A stretch of 64,000 nt of DNA from Symsagittifera roscoffensis (Eukaryota; Xenacoelomorpha; Acoela; Convolutidae): the NCBI RefSeq assembly GCF_963678635.1, contig NC_087062.1, positions 90,125,845-90,189,844 on the forward strand, written 5' to 3'. Positions 33,978 through 45,808 of this stretch are shown one piece after another (within the stretch, counting starts at the first letter, position 1; the number at the start of each line of letters is the position of its first letter). Under the pieces are notes generated by a model. That model was given only the letters and a program-made list of their open reading frames with translations, made no database searches and was not told the DNA's origin. Both the position numbers and the translations under genes were made by a program.

Positions 33978-34297
33978 TACACTTCCTCGCATATCTTCCA
34001 AATTCAAGTCATTTGAAATTCTCAAATTAAAGAACGACACAATAGAACTCGATCAGCGTTAAGGAACCCTGCTGTATACAGCAACATGAAATCCCAACAT
34101 TTTTTGTAAAGAAAAACTGTTTTTCACATCCCAACATAGTTTCAGCAAAAAAAGGCTCAGCAAAAAATTATAATTGTAGAATACTTGAAAAAAATCAAGC
34201 TTTGAACCGACTCAAAAAAAAAGAAATTTTCATGTAGTTCCATTAAAAAAAATGTTTTTTTTCGATACTAACTAAAATTTATTCAGGAAATAAAAAC

Positions 34298-34369
34298 CTC
34301 TTCGGCGGGGAATCGAACAGTCGTCTCCAACGTGACAGGCTGGGATACTCACCACTCTACTACCGAAGA
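34298..34369 (-). pseudogene. tRNA-Asp (GTC)-like, T stem destroyed
   Basis: T-stem 49-52 changed and T13 to G; anticodon arm is consensus. Confidence 0.76.
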
Positions 34370-34687
34370 TACACTTCCTCGCATATCTTCCAAGTTCATG
34401 TCATTTGAAATTCTCAAATTATAGAACGACACAATAGAACTCAATCAGCGTTTAGGAACCCTGCTGTATACAGGAACATAAAATCCCAACATTAAAAAAA
34501 ACTGATTTTTCGCATCCCAACATAGTTCCAGCAAAAAAATGCTCAGCAAAAAATTTTACTTGTAGAATACTTGAAAAAAATCAAGCTTTGAACCGACTAA
34601 AAAAAAGCAATTTTTATGTACTTCCATTTCAAAAAAAAAAAAATTTTATCGATACGAACCAAAAATAATTATTCAGGAAATAAAAAC

Positions 34688-34759
34688 CTTTTCTGCGGGG
34701 AATCGAACCCCGTTCTCAAACGTGTCAGGCTGGGATACTCACCACTATACTACCGAAGA
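34688..34759 (-). pseudogene. tRNA-Asp-derived copy with anticodon GAC (Val)
   Basis: Loop CTGACAC. C2·A71, G6·A67 and C28·T42 weaken the fold. First GAC copy reading rightwards. Confidence 0.65.
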
Positions 34760-35077
34760 TACACTTCCTCGCATATCTTCCAAATTCATGTCATTTGAAA
34801 TTCCTAAATTATAGAACGACACAATAGATCTCGATCAGCGTTTAGGAACCCTGCTGTATACAGCAACACGAAATCCCAACATTTTTTGGAAAAAAACTGC
34901 TTTTTCGCATCCCAACATAGTTTCAGCAAAAAAATGCTCAGCAAAAAATTATACTTGTAGAATACTTGAAAAAAATCAAGCTTTGAACCGACTAAGAAAA
35001 AAGCAATTTTCATGTAGTTCCATTTCAAAAAAAAAGTTTTATCGATACGAACCAAAAATTATTCAGGAAATAAAAAA

Positions 35078-35148
35078 CTTTTCGGCGGGAATCGAACTCC
35101 GGTCTCAAACGTGTCAGGCTGGGATACTCACCACTATACTACCGAGGA
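35078..35148 (-). pseudogene. 71-nt copy with anticodon GAC (Val)
   Basis: One base is lost at the acceptor/T-stem junction; C2·A71, C3·A70, A52·C62 and C28·T42. Confidence 0.7.
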
Positions 35149-35475
35149 TACACTTCCTCGCATATCTTCCAAATTCATGTCATTTGAAGTTGTCAAGTTA
35201 CAGAATGACACAAAACAACTCGATCAGCGTTCAGGAACCCTGCTGTATACAGCAACATGAAATCCCAACATTTTTTGTAAAGAAAAACAGTTTTTCGCAT
35301 CCCAACATAGTTTCAGCAAAAAAAGGCTCAGCAAAAAATTATAATTGTAGAATACTTGAAAAAAATCAAGCTTCGAACCGACTAAAAAAAAGCAATTTTC
35401 ATGTAGTTCTATTTCAAAAACAAAAAAAAACGTTTTCTCGATACGAACTAAAATTTTTTCAGGAAATAAAAACAC

Positions 35476-35547
35476 CTCTTCGGCGGGGAATCGAACCCCG
35501 GTCTCCAACGTGACAGGCTGCGATACTCACCACTATACTACTGAAGA
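35476..35547 (-). tRNA. tRNA-Asp (GTC), type B form
   Basis: G27·G43 and A6·C67; partner of 32328, including the extra 'GTG' before the T run. Confidence 0.65.
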
Positions 35548-35868
35548 TACACTTCCTCGCATATCTTCCAAGTTCATGTCATTTGAAATTCTCAAGTTAC
35601 AGAACGACACAATAGAACTCGATCAGCGTTTAGGAACCCTGCTGTATACAGCAACATGAAACCCCAAATTTTTTTGTGAAGAAAAACTGTTTTTCGCATC
35701 CCAACATAGTTTCAGCAAAAAAAGGCTCAGCAAAAAATTATACTTGTAGAATACTTGAAAAAAATCAAGCTTCGAACCTAAAAAAAAGCAATTTTCATGT
35801 AGTTCCATTTCAAAAACAAAAAAAACGTTTTTTCGATACGAACTAAAAACTATTCAGGAAATAAAAAC

Positions 35869-35940
35869 CTCTTCGGCGGGGAATCGAACCCCGGTCTCCA
35901 ACGTGACAGGCTGGGATACTCACCACTATACTACCGAAGA
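35869..35940 (-). tRNA. tRNA-Asp-GTC: tRNA-Asp (GTC)
   Basis: Exact consensus; partner of 32722. Confidence 0.93.
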
Positions 35941-36265
35941 TACACTTCCTCGCATATCTTCCAAATTCAAGTCATTTGAAATTCTCAAATTAAAGAACGA
36001 CACAATAGAACTCGATCAGCGTTAAGGAACCCTGCTGTATACAGCAACATGAAATCCCAACATTTTTTGTAAAGAAAAACAGTTTTTCGCATCCCAACAT
36101 AGTTTCAGCAAAAAAAGGCTCAGCAAAAAATTATAATTGTAGAATACTTGAAAAAAATCAAGCTTCGAACCGACTTAAAAAAAGCAATTTTCATGTAGTT
36201 CCATTTCAAAAACAAAAAAAAACGTTTTCTCGATACGAACTAAAATTTTTTCAGGAAACAAAAAC

Positions 36266-36337
36266 CTCTTCGGCGGGGAATCGAACAGTCGTCTCCAACG
36301 AGACAGGCTGGGATACTCACCACTCTACTACCGAAGA
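36266..36337 (-). pseudogene. tRNA-Asp (GTC)-like, T stem destroyed
   Basis: As 34298 plus A37 to T; positional partner of 33120. Confidence 0.77.
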
Positions 36338-36655
36338 TACACTTACTCGCATATTTTCCAAGTTCATGTCATTTGAAAATCTCAAGTTACAGAACGACAC
36401 AATAGAACTCGATCAGCGTTTAGGAACCCTGCTGTATACAGCAACATGAAATCCCAACATTATTTGTAAAAAAAAACTGCTTTTTCGCATCCCAATATAG
36501 TTTCAGCAAAAAATGCTCAGCAAAAAATTTTACTTGTAGAATACTTGAAAAAAATCAAGCTTTGAACCGACTCAAAAGAAAGAAATTTTCATGTAGTTCC
36601 ATTAAAAAAAAATGTTTTTTCGATACTAACTAAAATTTATTCAGGAAATAAAAAC

Positions 36656-36727
36656 CTCTTCGGCGGGGAATCGAACAGTGGTCTCCAACGAGACAGGCTG
36701 GGATACTCACCACTCTACTACCGAAGA
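36656..36727 (-). pseudogene. tRNA-Asp (GTC)-like, T stem destroyed
   Basis: T-stem 50-52 changed, A37 to T, T13 to G; partner of 33510. Confidence 0.77.
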
Positions 36728-37051
36728 TACACTTCCTCGCATATCTTCTAAGTTCATGTCATTTGAAATTCTCAAATTATAGAACGACACAATAGAACTC
36801 GATCAGCGTTAAGGAACCCTGCTGTATACAGCAACATGATATCCCAACATTTTTTGTAAAGAAAAACTGTTTTTCGCATCCCAACAAAGTTTCAGCAAAA
36901 AAAGGCCCAGCAAAAAATTATACTTGTAGAATACTTGAAAAAAATCAAGCTTCGAACCGACTAAAAAAAGCAACTTTCATGTAGTTCCATTTCAAAAACA
37001 AAAAAAAACGTTTTCTCGATACGAACTAAAATTTTTTCAGGAAATAAAAAC

Positions 37052-37123
37052 CTCTTCGGCGGTGAATCGAACTCCGGTCTCCAACGTGACAGGCTGCGAT
37101 ACTCACCACTATACTACTGAAGA
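37052..37123 (-). pseudogene. tRNA-Asp (GTC)-like, type B form with T-stem mismatch
   Basis: A52·A62, G27·G43 and A6·C67. This is the extra unit in the second eight-unit repeat. Confidence 0.55.
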
Positions 37124-37448
37124 TTCACTTCCTCGCATATCTTCCAAGTTCATATCATTTGAAATTCTCAAGTTACAGAACGACACAATAGAACTCGATC
37201 AGCGTTTAGGAACCCTGCTGTATACAGCAACATGAAATCCCAACATTTTTTGTAAAGAAAAACTGTTTTTCGCATCCCAACATAGTTTCAGCAAAAAAAG
37301 GCTCAGCAAAAAATTATACTTGTATAATACTTGAAAAAAATCAAGCTTCGAACCGACTAAAAAAAAGCAATTTTCATGTAGTTCCATTTCAAAAACAAAA
37401 AAAAACGTTTTTTCGATACGAACTAAAAATTATTCAGGAAATAAAAAC

Positions 37449-37520
37449 CTCTTCGGCGGGGAATCGAACCCCGGTCTCCAACGTGACAGTCTGGGATACT
37501 CACCACTATACTACCGAAGA
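37449..37520 (-). tRNA. tRNA-Asp (GTC), A31·G39
   Basis: Single change C31 to A at the base of the anticodon loop. Confidence 0.75.
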
Positions 37521-37839
37521 TACACTTCCTCGCATATCTTCCAAATTCAAGTCATTTGAAATTCTCAAATTAAAGAACGACACAATAGAACTCGATCAGC
37601 GTTAAGGAACCCTGCTGTATACAGCAACATGAAATCCCAACATTTTTTGTAAAGAAAAACTGTTTTTCGCATCCCAACACAGTTTCAGCAAAAAAAAGCT
37701 CAGCAAAAAATTATAATTGTAGAATACTTGAAAAAAATCAAGCTTTGAACCGACTCAAAAAAAAGAAATTTTCATGTAGTTCCATTAAAAAAAATGTTTT
37801 TTTTCGATACTAACTAAAATTTATTCAGGAAATAAAAAC

Positions 37840-37911
37840 CTCTTCGGCGGGGAATCGAACAGTGGTCTCCAACGTGACAGGCTGGGATACTCACCACTCT
37901 ACTACCGAAGA
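37840..37911 (-). pseudogene. tRNA-Asp (GTC)-like, T stem destroyed
   Basis: T-stem 50-52 changed and T13 to G. Confidence 0.76.
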
Positions 37912-38226
37912 TACACTTCCTCGCATATCTTCCAAGTTCATGTCATTTGAAATTCTCAAATTATAGAACGACACAAAAGAACTCAATCAGCGTTTAGGAA
38001 CCCTGCTGTATACAGGAACATAAAATCCCAACATTAAAAAAAACTGATTTTTCGCATCCCAACATAGTTCCAGCAAAAAAATGCTCAGCAAAAAATTATA
38101 CTTGTAGAATACTTGAAAAAAATCAAGCTTTGAACCGACTAAAAAAAAAGCAATTTTCATGTAGTTCCATTTCAAAAAAAAAAAGTTTTATCGATACGAA
38201 CCAAAAATTATTCAGGAAATAAAAAA

Positions 38227-38297
38227 CGTTTCGGCGGGAAACGAACTCCGGTCTCAAACGTGTCAGGCTGGGATACTCACCACTATACTACCGAGGA
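38227..38297 (-). pseudogene. 71-nt copy with anticodon GAC (Val)
   Basis: Acceptor positions 3, 71 and 72 changed, A58 to T, A52 in the T stem, C28·T42. Partner of 35078. Confidence 0.7.
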
Positions 38298-38623
38298 TAC
38301 ACTTCCTCGCATATCTTCCAAATTCATGTCATTTGAAATTCTCAAATTAAAGAACGACACAATAGAACTCGATCAGCGTTAAGGAACCCTGCTGTATACA
38401 GCAACATGAAATCCCAACATTTTTTGTAAAGAAAAACTGTTTTTCGCATCCCAACATAGTTTCAGCAAAAAAAGGCTCAGCAAAAAAATTATAATTGTAG
38501 AATACTTGAAAAAAATCAAGCTTCGAACCGACTAAAAAAAAAAGCAATTTTCATGTAGTTCCATTTCAAAAACAAAAAAACGTTTTCTCGATACGAACTA
38601 AAATTTTTTCAGGAAATAGAAAC

Positions 38624-38695
38624 CTCTTCGGCGGGGAATCGAACCCCGGTTTCAAACGTGTCAGGCTGGGATACTCACCACTATACTACCGAAGA
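38624..38695 (-). tRNA. tRNA-Asp-derived copy with anticodon GAC (Val), weak terminator
   Basis: C28·T42 and one variable-region change; acceptor and T arm are consensus. The stop is only TTTC. The neighbouring form at 39420 restores the T run. Confidence 0.58.
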
Positions 38696-39021
38696 TACAC
38701 TTCCTAGCATATCTTCCAAATTCATGTCATTTGAAGTTGTCAAGTTACAGAATGGCACAAAACAACTCGATCAGCGTACAGGAATCCTGCTGTATACAGC
38801 AACATGAAATCCGATCATTTTTGAAAAAAGCAGCTTTTTCTCATCCCAACATAGTCCCAGCAAAAAAACTCGGAGAAGAAAGTCATGGTTGTAAATTACC
38901 TGAAACTAAATTTAAGGCTTTGAATGGACTGAAAAAAGGCAAACTTCATGTAGTTCCAGTTCAAAAACAAAAAAAAAACGTTTTTTCGATACGAACTAAA
39001 AATTATTCAGGAAATAAAAAC

Positions 39022-39093
39022 CTCTTCGGCGGGGAATCGAACCCCGGTCTCCAACGTGACAGGCTGGGATACTCACCACTATACTACCGAATT
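39022..39093 (-). tRNA. tRNA-Asp (GTC), acceptor end unpaired
   Basis: T1 and C2 are both A, so the first two acceptor pairs are lost; everything else is consensus. Confidence 0.55.
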
Positions 39094-39419
39094 TACACTT
39101 CCTCGCATATCTTCCAAATTCAAGTCATTTGAAATTCTCAAATTAAAGAACGACACAATAGAACTCGATCAGCGTTAAGGAACCCTGCTGTATACAGCAA
39201 CATGAAATCCCAACATTTTTTGTAAAGAAAAACTGTTTTTCGCATCCCAACATAGTTTCAGCAAAAAAAGGCTCAGCAAAAAAATTATAATTGTAGAATA
39301 CTTGAAAAAAATCAAGCTTCGAACCGACTAAAAAAAAAAGCAATTTTCATGTAGTTCCATTTCAAAAACAAAAAAACGTTTTCTCGATACGAACTAAAAT
39401 TTTTTCAGGAAATAAAAAC

Positions 39420-39491
39420 CTCTTCGGCGAGGAATCGAACCCCGGTTTCAAACGTGTCAGGCTGGGATACTCACCACTATACTACCGAAGA
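39420..39491 (-). tRNA. tRNA-Asp-derived copy with anticodon GAC (Val)
   Basis: C28·T42, G51·T63 wobble and a variable-region change. Confidence 0.58.
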
Positions 39492-39818
39492 TACACTTCC
39501 TAGCATATCTTCCAAATTCATGTCATTTGAAGTTGTCAAGTTACAGAATGGCACAAAACAACTCGATCAGCGTTCAGGAATCCTGCTGTATACAGCAACA
39601 TGAAATCCGATCATTTTTTGAAAAAAGCAGCTTTTTCTCATCCCAACATAGTCCCAGCAAAAAAACTCGGAGAAGAAAGTCATGGTTGTAAATTACCTGA
39701 AACTAAATTTAAGGCTTTGAATGGACTGAAAAAAGGCAAACTTCATGTAGTTCCAGTTCAAAAACAAAAAAAAAACGTTTTTTCGATACGAACTAAAAAT
39801 TATTCAGGAAATAAAAAC

Positions 39819-39890
39819 CTCTTCGGCGGGGAATCGAACCCCGGTCTCCAACGTGACAGGCTGGGATACTCACCACTATACTACCGAAGA
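39819..39890 (-). tRNA. tRNA-Asp-GTC: tRNA-Asp (GTC)
   Basis: Exact consensus. Confidence 0.93.
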
Positions 39891-40215
39891 TACACTTCCT
39901 CGCATATCTTCCAAATTCAAGTCATTTGAAATTCTCAAATTAAAGAACGACACAATAGAACTCGATCAGCGTTAAGGAACCCTGCTGTATACAGCAACAT
40001 GAAATCCCAACATTTTTTGTAAAGAAAAACTGTTTTTCGCATCCCAACATAGTTTCAGCAAAAAAAGGCTCAGCAAAAAAATTATAATTGTAGAATACTT
40101 GAAAAAAATCAAGCTTCGAACCGACTAAAAAAAAAAGCAATTTTCATGTAGTTCCATTTCAAAAACAAAAAACGTTTTCTCGATACGAACTAAAATTTTT
40201 TCAGGAAATAAAAAC

Positions 40216-40287
40216 CTCTTCGGCGGGGAATCGAACCCCGGTTTCAAACGTGTCAGGCTGGGATACTCACCACTATACTACCGAAGA
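40216..40287 (-). tRNA. tRNA-Asp-derived copy with anticodon GAC (Val)
   Basis: C28·T42 and one variable-region change. Confidence 0.6.
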
Positions 40288-40614
40288 TACACTTCCTAGC
40301 ATATCTTCCAAATTCATGTCATTTGAAGTTGTCAAGTTACAGAATGGCACAAAACAACTCGATCAGCGTTCAGGAATCCTGCTGTATACAGCAACATGAA
40401 ATCCGATCATTTTTTGAAAAAAGCAGCTTTTTCTCATCCCAACATAGTCCCAGCAAAAAAACTCGGAGAAGAAAGTCATGATTGTAAATTACCTGAAACT
40501 AAATTTAAGGCTTTGAATGGACTGAAAAAAGGCAAACTTCATGTAGTTCCAGTTCAAAAACAAAATAAAAACGTTTTTTCAATACGAACTAAAAATTATT
40601 CAGGAATTAAAAAC

Positions 40615-40686
40615 CTCTTCGGCGGGGAATCGATTCCCGGTCTCCAACGTGACAGGCTGGGATACTCACCACTATACTACCGAAGA
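40615..40686 (-). pseudogene. tRNA-Asp (GTC)-like, T loop altered
   Basis: G53 to A and T54 to A, which remove the B-box start and the T54-A58 contact. Confidence 0.55.
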
Positions 40687-41016
40687 TACACTTCCTCGCA
40701 TATCTTCCAAATTCAATTCATTTGAAATTCTCAAATTAAAGAACGACACAATAGAACTCGATCAGCGTTAAGGAACCCTGCTGTATACAGCAACATGAAA
40801 TCCCAACTTTTTTGTAAAGAAAAACTGTTTTTCGCATCCCAACATAGTTTCAGCAAAAAAAGGCTCAGCAAAAAAATTATAATTGTAGAATACTTGAAAA
40901 AAATCAAGCTTCGAACCGACTAAAAAATAAAAAGCAATTTTCATGTAGTTCCATTTCAAAAACAAAAAAAAAACGTTTTCTCGATACGAACTAAAATTTT
41001 TTCAGGAAATAAAAAC

Positions 41017-41088
41017 CTCTTCGGCGGGGAATCGAACCCCGGTCTCAAACGTGTCAGGCTGGGATACTCACTACTATACTACCGAAGA
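41017..41088 (-). tRNA. tRNA-Asp-derived copy with anticodon GAC (Val)
   Basis: C28·T42 and G18 to A. Confidence 0.55.
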
Positions 41089-41413
41089 TACACTTCCTCG
41101 CATATCTTCCAAATTCATGTCATTTGAAGTTGTCAAGTTACAGAATGACACAAAACAACTCGATCAGCGTTCAGGAATCCTGCTGTATACAGCAACATGA
41201 AATCCGATCATTTTTTGAAAAAAGCAGCTTTTTCTCATCCCAACATAGTCCCAGCAAAAAAACTCGGAGAAGAAAGTCATGATTGTAAATTACCTGAAAC
41301 TAAATTTAAGGCTTTGAATGGACTGAAAAAAGGCAAACTTCATGTAGTTCCAGTTCAAAAACAAAAAAAACGTTTTTTCGATACGAACTAAAAATTATTC
41401 AGGAATTAAAAAC

Positions 41414-41485
41414 CTCTTCGGCGGGGAATCGAACCCCGGTCTCCAACGTGACAGGCTGGGATACTCACCACTATACTACCGAAGA
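41414..41485 (-). tRNA. tRNA-Asp-GTC: tRNA-Asp (GTC)
   Basis: Exact consensus; the base after the T run differs (TTTTTAATTCC). Confidence 0.93.
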
Positions 41486-41815
41486 TACACTTCCTCGCAT
41501 ATCTTCCAAATTCAAGTCATTTGAAATTCTCAAATTAAAGAACGACACAATAGAACTCGATCAGCGTTAAGGAACCCTGCTGTATACAGCAACATGAAAT
41601 CCCAACATTTTTTGTAAAGAAAAACTGTTTTTCGCATCCCAACATAGTTTCAGCAAAAAAAGGCTCAGCAAAAAAATTATAATTGTAGAATACTTGAAAA
41701 AAATCAAGCTTCGAACCGACTAAAAAATAAAAAGCAATTTTCATGTAGTTCCATTTCAAAAACAAAAAAAAACGTTTTCTCGATACGAACTAAAATTTTT
41801 TCAGGAAATAAAAAC

Positions 41816-41887
41816 CTCTTCGGCGGGGAATCGAACCCCGGTCTCAAACGTGTCAGGCTGGGATACTCACCACTATACTACCGAAGA
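41816..41887 (-). tRNA. tRNA-Asp-derived copy with anticodon GAC (Val)
   Basis: Only the anticodon base 35 and G42 to T differ from the consensus. Acceptor, T arm and promoter boxes are complete, making this the cleanest GAC form, shared with 44611 and 45809. Confidence 0.62.
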
Positions 41888-42208
41888 TACACTTCCTCGC
41901 ATATCTTCCAAATTCATGTCATTTGAAGTTGTCAAGTTACAGAATGACACAAAACAACTCGATCAGCGTTCAGGAATCCTGCTGTATACAGCAACATGAA
42001 ATCCGATTATTTTTTTTGAAAAAAGCAGCTTTTTCTCATCCCAACATAGTCCCAGCAAAAAAACTCGGAGAAGAAAGTCATGATTACCTGAAACTAAATT
42101 TAAGGCTTTGAATGGACTGAAAAAAGGCAAACTTCATGTAGTTCCAGTTCAAAAACAAAAAAAAACGTTTTTTCGATACGAACTAAAAATTATTCAGGAA
42201 ATAAAAAC

Positions 42209-42280
42209 CTCTTCGGCGGGGAATCGAACCCCGGTCTCCAACGTGACAGGCTGGGATACTCACCACTATACTACCGAAGA
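42209..42280 (-). tRNA. tRNA-Asp-GTC: tRNA-Asp (GTC)
   Basis: Exact consensus. Confidence 0.93.
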
Positions 42281-42609
42281 TACACTTCCTCGCATATCTT
42301 ACAAATTCAAGTCATTTGAAATTCTCAAATTAAAGAACGACACAATAGAACTCGATCAGCGTTAAGGAACCCTGCTGTATACAGCAACATGAAATCCCAA
42401 CTTTTTTTGTAAAGAAAAACTGTTTTTCGCATCCCAACATAGTTTCAGCAAAAAAAGGCTCAGCAAAAAAATTATAATTGTAGAATACTTGAAAAAAATC
42501 AAGCTTCGAACCGACTAAAAAATAAAAAGCAATTTTCATGTAGTTCCATTTCAAAAACAAAAAAAACGTTTTCTCGATACGAACTAAAATTTTTTCAGGA
42601 AATAAAAAC

Positions 42610-42681
42610 CTCTTCGGCGGGGAATCGAATCCCGATCTCAAACGTGTCAGGCTGGGATACTCACCACTATACTACCGAAGA
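42610..42681 (-). tRNA. tRNA-Asp-derived copy with anticodon GAC (Val)
   Basis: C28·T42, A53·C61 and C48 to T. Confidence 0.5.
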
Positions 42682-43008
42682 TACACTTCCTCGCATATCT
42701 TCCAAATTCATGTCATTTGAAGTTGTCAAGTTACAGAATGACACAAAACAACTCGATCAGCGTTCAGGAATCCTGCTGTATACAGCAACATGAAATCCGA
42801 TCATTTTTTGAAAAAAGCAGCTTTTTCTCATCCCAACATAGTCCCAGCAAAAAAACTCGGAGAAGAAAGTCATGATTGTAAATTACCTGAAACTAAATTT
42901 AAGGCTTTGAATGGACTGAAAAAAGGCAAACTTCATGTAGTTCCAGTTCAAAAACAAAAAAAAAACGTTTTTTCGATACGAACTAAAAATTATTCAGGAA
43001 TTAAAAAC

Positions 43009-43080
43009 CTCTTCGACGGGGAATCGAACCCCGGTCTCCAACGTGACAGGCTGGGATACTCACCACTATACTACCGAAGA
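43009..43080 (-). tRNA. tRNA-Asp-GTC: tRNA-Asp (GTC), G7·T66 wobble
   Basis: A single wobble-preserving change; expected to fold normally. The form is repeated at 43408, 44208, 45009 and 45406. Confidence 0.88.
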
Positions 43081-43407
43081 TAAACTTCCTCGCATATCTT
43101 CCAAATTCATGTCATTTGAAGTTGTCAAGTTACAGAATGACACAAAACAACTCGATCAGCGTTCAGGAATCCTGCTGTATACAGCAACATGAAATCCGAT
43201 CATTTTTTGAAAAAAGCAGCTTTTTCTCATCCCAACATAGTCCCAGCAAAAAAACTCGGAGAAGAAAGTCATGATTGTAAATTACCTGAAACTAAATTTA
43301 AGGCTTTGAATGGACTGAAAAAAGGCAAACTTCATGTAGTTCCAGTTCAAAAACAAAAAAAAAACGTTTTTTCGATACGAACTAAAAATTATTCAGGAAT
43401 TAAAAAC

Positions 43408-43479
43408 CTCTTCGACGGGGAATCGAACCCCGGTCTCCAACGTGACAGGCTGGGATACTCACCACTATACTACCGAAGA
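43408..43479 (-). tRNA. tRNA-Asp-GTC: tRNA-Asp (GTC), G7·T66 wobble
   Basis: Identical to 43009, which it directly duplicates at 399 bp. Confidence 0.88.
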
Positions 43480-43810
43480 TAAACTTCCTCGCATATCTTC
43501 CAAATTCAAGTCATTTGAAATTCTCAAATTAAAGAACGACACAATAGAACTCGATCAGCGTTAAGGAACCCTGCTGTATACAGCAACATGAAATCCCAAC
43601 ATTTTTTGTAAAGAAAAACTGTTTTTCGCATCCCAACATAGTTTCAGCAAAAAAAGGCTCAGCAAAAAAAATTATAATTGTAGAATACTTGAAAAAAATC
43701 AAGCTTCGAACCGACTAAAAAATAAAAAGCAATTTTCATGTAGTTCCATTTCAAAAACAAAAAAAAACGTTTTCTCGATACGAACTAAAATTTTTTCAGG
43801 AAATAAAAAC

Positions 43811-43882
43811 CTCTTCGGCGGGGAATCGAACCCCGGTCTCAAACGTGTCAAGCTGGGATACTCACCACTATACTACCGAAGA
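43811..43882 (-). tRNA. tRNA-Asp-derived copy with anticodon GAC (Val)
   Basis: C28·T42 and C32 to T. Confidence 0.57.
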
Positions 43883-44207
43883 TACACTTCCTCGCATATC
43901 TTCCAAATTCATGTCATTTGAAGTTGTCAAGTTACAGAATGACACAAAACAACTCGATCAGCGTTCAGGAATCCTGCTGTATACAGCAACATGAAATCCG
44001 ATCATTTTTTGAAAAAAGCAGCTTTTTCTCATCCCAACATAGTCCCAGCAAAAAAACTCGGAGAAGAAAGTCATGATTGTAAATTACCTGAAACTAAATT
44101 TAAGGCTTTGAATGGACTGAAAAAAGGCAAACTTCATGTAGTTCCAGTTCAAAAACAAAAAAAACGTTTTTTCGATACGAACTAAAAATTATTCAGGAAT
44201 TAAAAAC

Positions 44208-44279
44208 CTCTTCGACGGGGAATCGAACCCCGGTCTCCAACGTGACAGGCTGGGATACTCACCACTATACTACCGAAGA
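44208..44279 (-). tRNA. tRNA-Asp-GTC: tRNA-Asp (GTC), G7·T66 wobble
   Basis: Identical to 43009. Confidence 0.88.
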
Positions 44280-44610
44280 TAAACTTCCTCGCATATCTTC
44301 CAAATTCAAGTCATTTGAAATTCTCAAATTAAAGAACGACACAATAGAACTCGATCAGCGTTAAGGAACCCTGCTGTATACAGCAACATGAAATCCCAAC
44401 ATTTTTTGTAAAGAAAAACTGTTTTTCGCATCCCAACATAGTTTCAGCAAAAAAAGGCTCAGCAAAAAAAATTATAATTGTAGAATACTTGAAAAAAATC
44501 AAGCTTCGAACCGACTAAAAAATAAAAAGCAATTTTCATGTAGTTCCATTTCAAAAACAAAAAAAAACGTTTTCTCGATACGAACTAAAATTTTTTCAGG
44601 AAATAAAAAC

Positions 44611-44682
44611 CTCTTCGGCGGGGAATCGAACCCCGGTCTCAAACGTGTCAGGCTGGGATACTCACCACTATACTACCGAAGA
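44611..44682 (-). tRNA. tRNA-Asp-derived copy with anticodon GAC (Val)
   Basis: Same as 41816. Confidence 0.62.
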
Positions 44683-45008
44683 TACACTTCCTCGCATATC
44701 TTCCAAATTCATGTCATTTGAAGTTGTCAAGTTACAGAATGACACAAAACAACTCGATCAGCGTTCAGGAATCCTGCTGTATACAGCAACATGAAATCCG
44801 ATCATTTTTTGAAAAAAGCAGCTTTTTCTCATCCCAACATAGTCCCAGCAAAAAAACTCGGAGAAGAAAGTCATGATTGTAAATTACCTGAAACTAAATT
44901 TAAGGCTTTGAATGGACTGAAAAAAGGCAAACTTCATGTAGTTCCAGTTCAAAAACAAAAAAAAACGTTTTTTCGATACGAACTAAAAATTATTCAGGAA
45001 TTAAAAAC

Positions 45009-45080
45009 CTCTTCGACGGGGAATCGAACCCCGGTCTCCAACGTGACAGGCTGGGATACTCACCACTATACTACCGAAGA
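45009..45080 (-). tRNA. tRNA-Asp-GTC: tRNA-Asp (GTC), G7·T66 wobble
   Basis: Partner of 43009 at exactly 2000 bp. Confidence 0.88.
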
Positions 45081-45405
45081 TAAACTTCCTCGCATATCTT
45101 CCAAATTCATGTCATTTGAAGTTGTCAAGTTACAGAATGACACAAAACAACTCGATCAGCGTTCAGGAATCCTGCTGTATACAGCAACATGAAATCCGAT
45201 CATTTTTTGAAAAAAGCAGCTTTTTCTCATCCCAACATAGTCCCAGCAAAAAAACTCGGAGAAGAAAGTCATGATTGTAAATTACCTGAAACTAAATTTA
45301 AGGCTTTGAATGGACTGAAAAAAGGCAAACTTCATGTAGTTCCAGTTCAAAAACAAAAAAAACGTTTTTTCGATACGAACTAAAAATTATTCAGGAATTA
45401 AAAAC

Positions 45406-45477
45406 CTCTTCGACGGGGAATCGAACCCCGGTCTCCAACGTGACAGGCTGGGATACTCACCACTATACTACCGAAGA
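45406..45477 (-). tRNA. tRNA-Asp-GTC: tRNA-Asp (GTC), G7·T66 wobble
   Basis: Partner of 43408. Confidence 0.88.
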
Positions 45478-45808
45478 TAAACTTCCTCGCATATCTTCCA
45501 AATTCAAGTCATTTGAAATTCTCAAATTAAAGAACGACACAATAGAACTCGATCAGCGTTAAGGAACCCTGCTGTATACAGCAACATGAAATCCCAACAT
45601 TTTTTGTAAAGAAAAACTGTTTTTCGCATCCCAACATAGTTTCAGCAAAAAAAGGCTCAGCAAAAAAAATTATAATTGTAGAATACTTGAAAAAAATCAA
45701 GCTTCGAACCGACTAAAAAATAAAAAGCAATTTTCATGTAGTTCCATTTCAAAAACAAAAAAAAACGTTTTCTCGATACGAACTAAAATTTTTTCAGGAA
45801 ATAAAAAC

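Larger units (their letters stand above)
32328..35475. repeat. Eight-unit higher-order repeat, copy 1
   Basis: Copies at 32328, 32722, 33120 and 33510 have partners 3146-3148 bp to the right. Copies 33906 and 34298 have partners about 3542 bp to the right (37449, 37840), so the second copy gained one unit (37052). The short GAC copy 35078 again matches at 3149 bp (38227), so one unit was lost as well. Confidence 0.8.
35476..38623. repeat. Eight-unit higher-order repeat, copy 2, with a one-unit gain and loss
   Basis: Partner of 32328-35475. It holds an extra unit at 37052 and lacks a partner of 34688, so overall length is nearly the same while register shifts in the middle. Confidence 0.75.
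27690..38700. repeat. Block of mainly type B spacers
   Basis: Spacers have type B markers, usually with 'aaggctcagc' in place of 'aatgctcagc'. Type A spacers intrude near 28080-28330, 28490-28740 and 28880-29140, inside a duplicated four-unit segment. Many tRNA copies here have C27 changed to G and G6 changed to A. Confidence 0.8.
43009..45008. repeat. Five-unit higher-order repeat, copy 1
   Basis: Order GTC, GTC, GAC, GTC, GAC at 43009, 43408, 43811, 44208 and 44611. It recurs 1997-2000 bp to the right. Confidence 0.9.

Noticed and set aside
34983-35513. Longest open reading frame in the window (176 codons), and about a hundred shorter ones on both strands
   Set aside because: All are readings across the tRNA and its spacers. 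The recurring peptides SNPGLQRDRLGYSPLYYRR and NRTPVSNVTGWDTHHYTTED are frames through the antisense of the tRNA, and start and stop points shift with poly-A length. No domain, signal peptide or codon pattern supports a protein.
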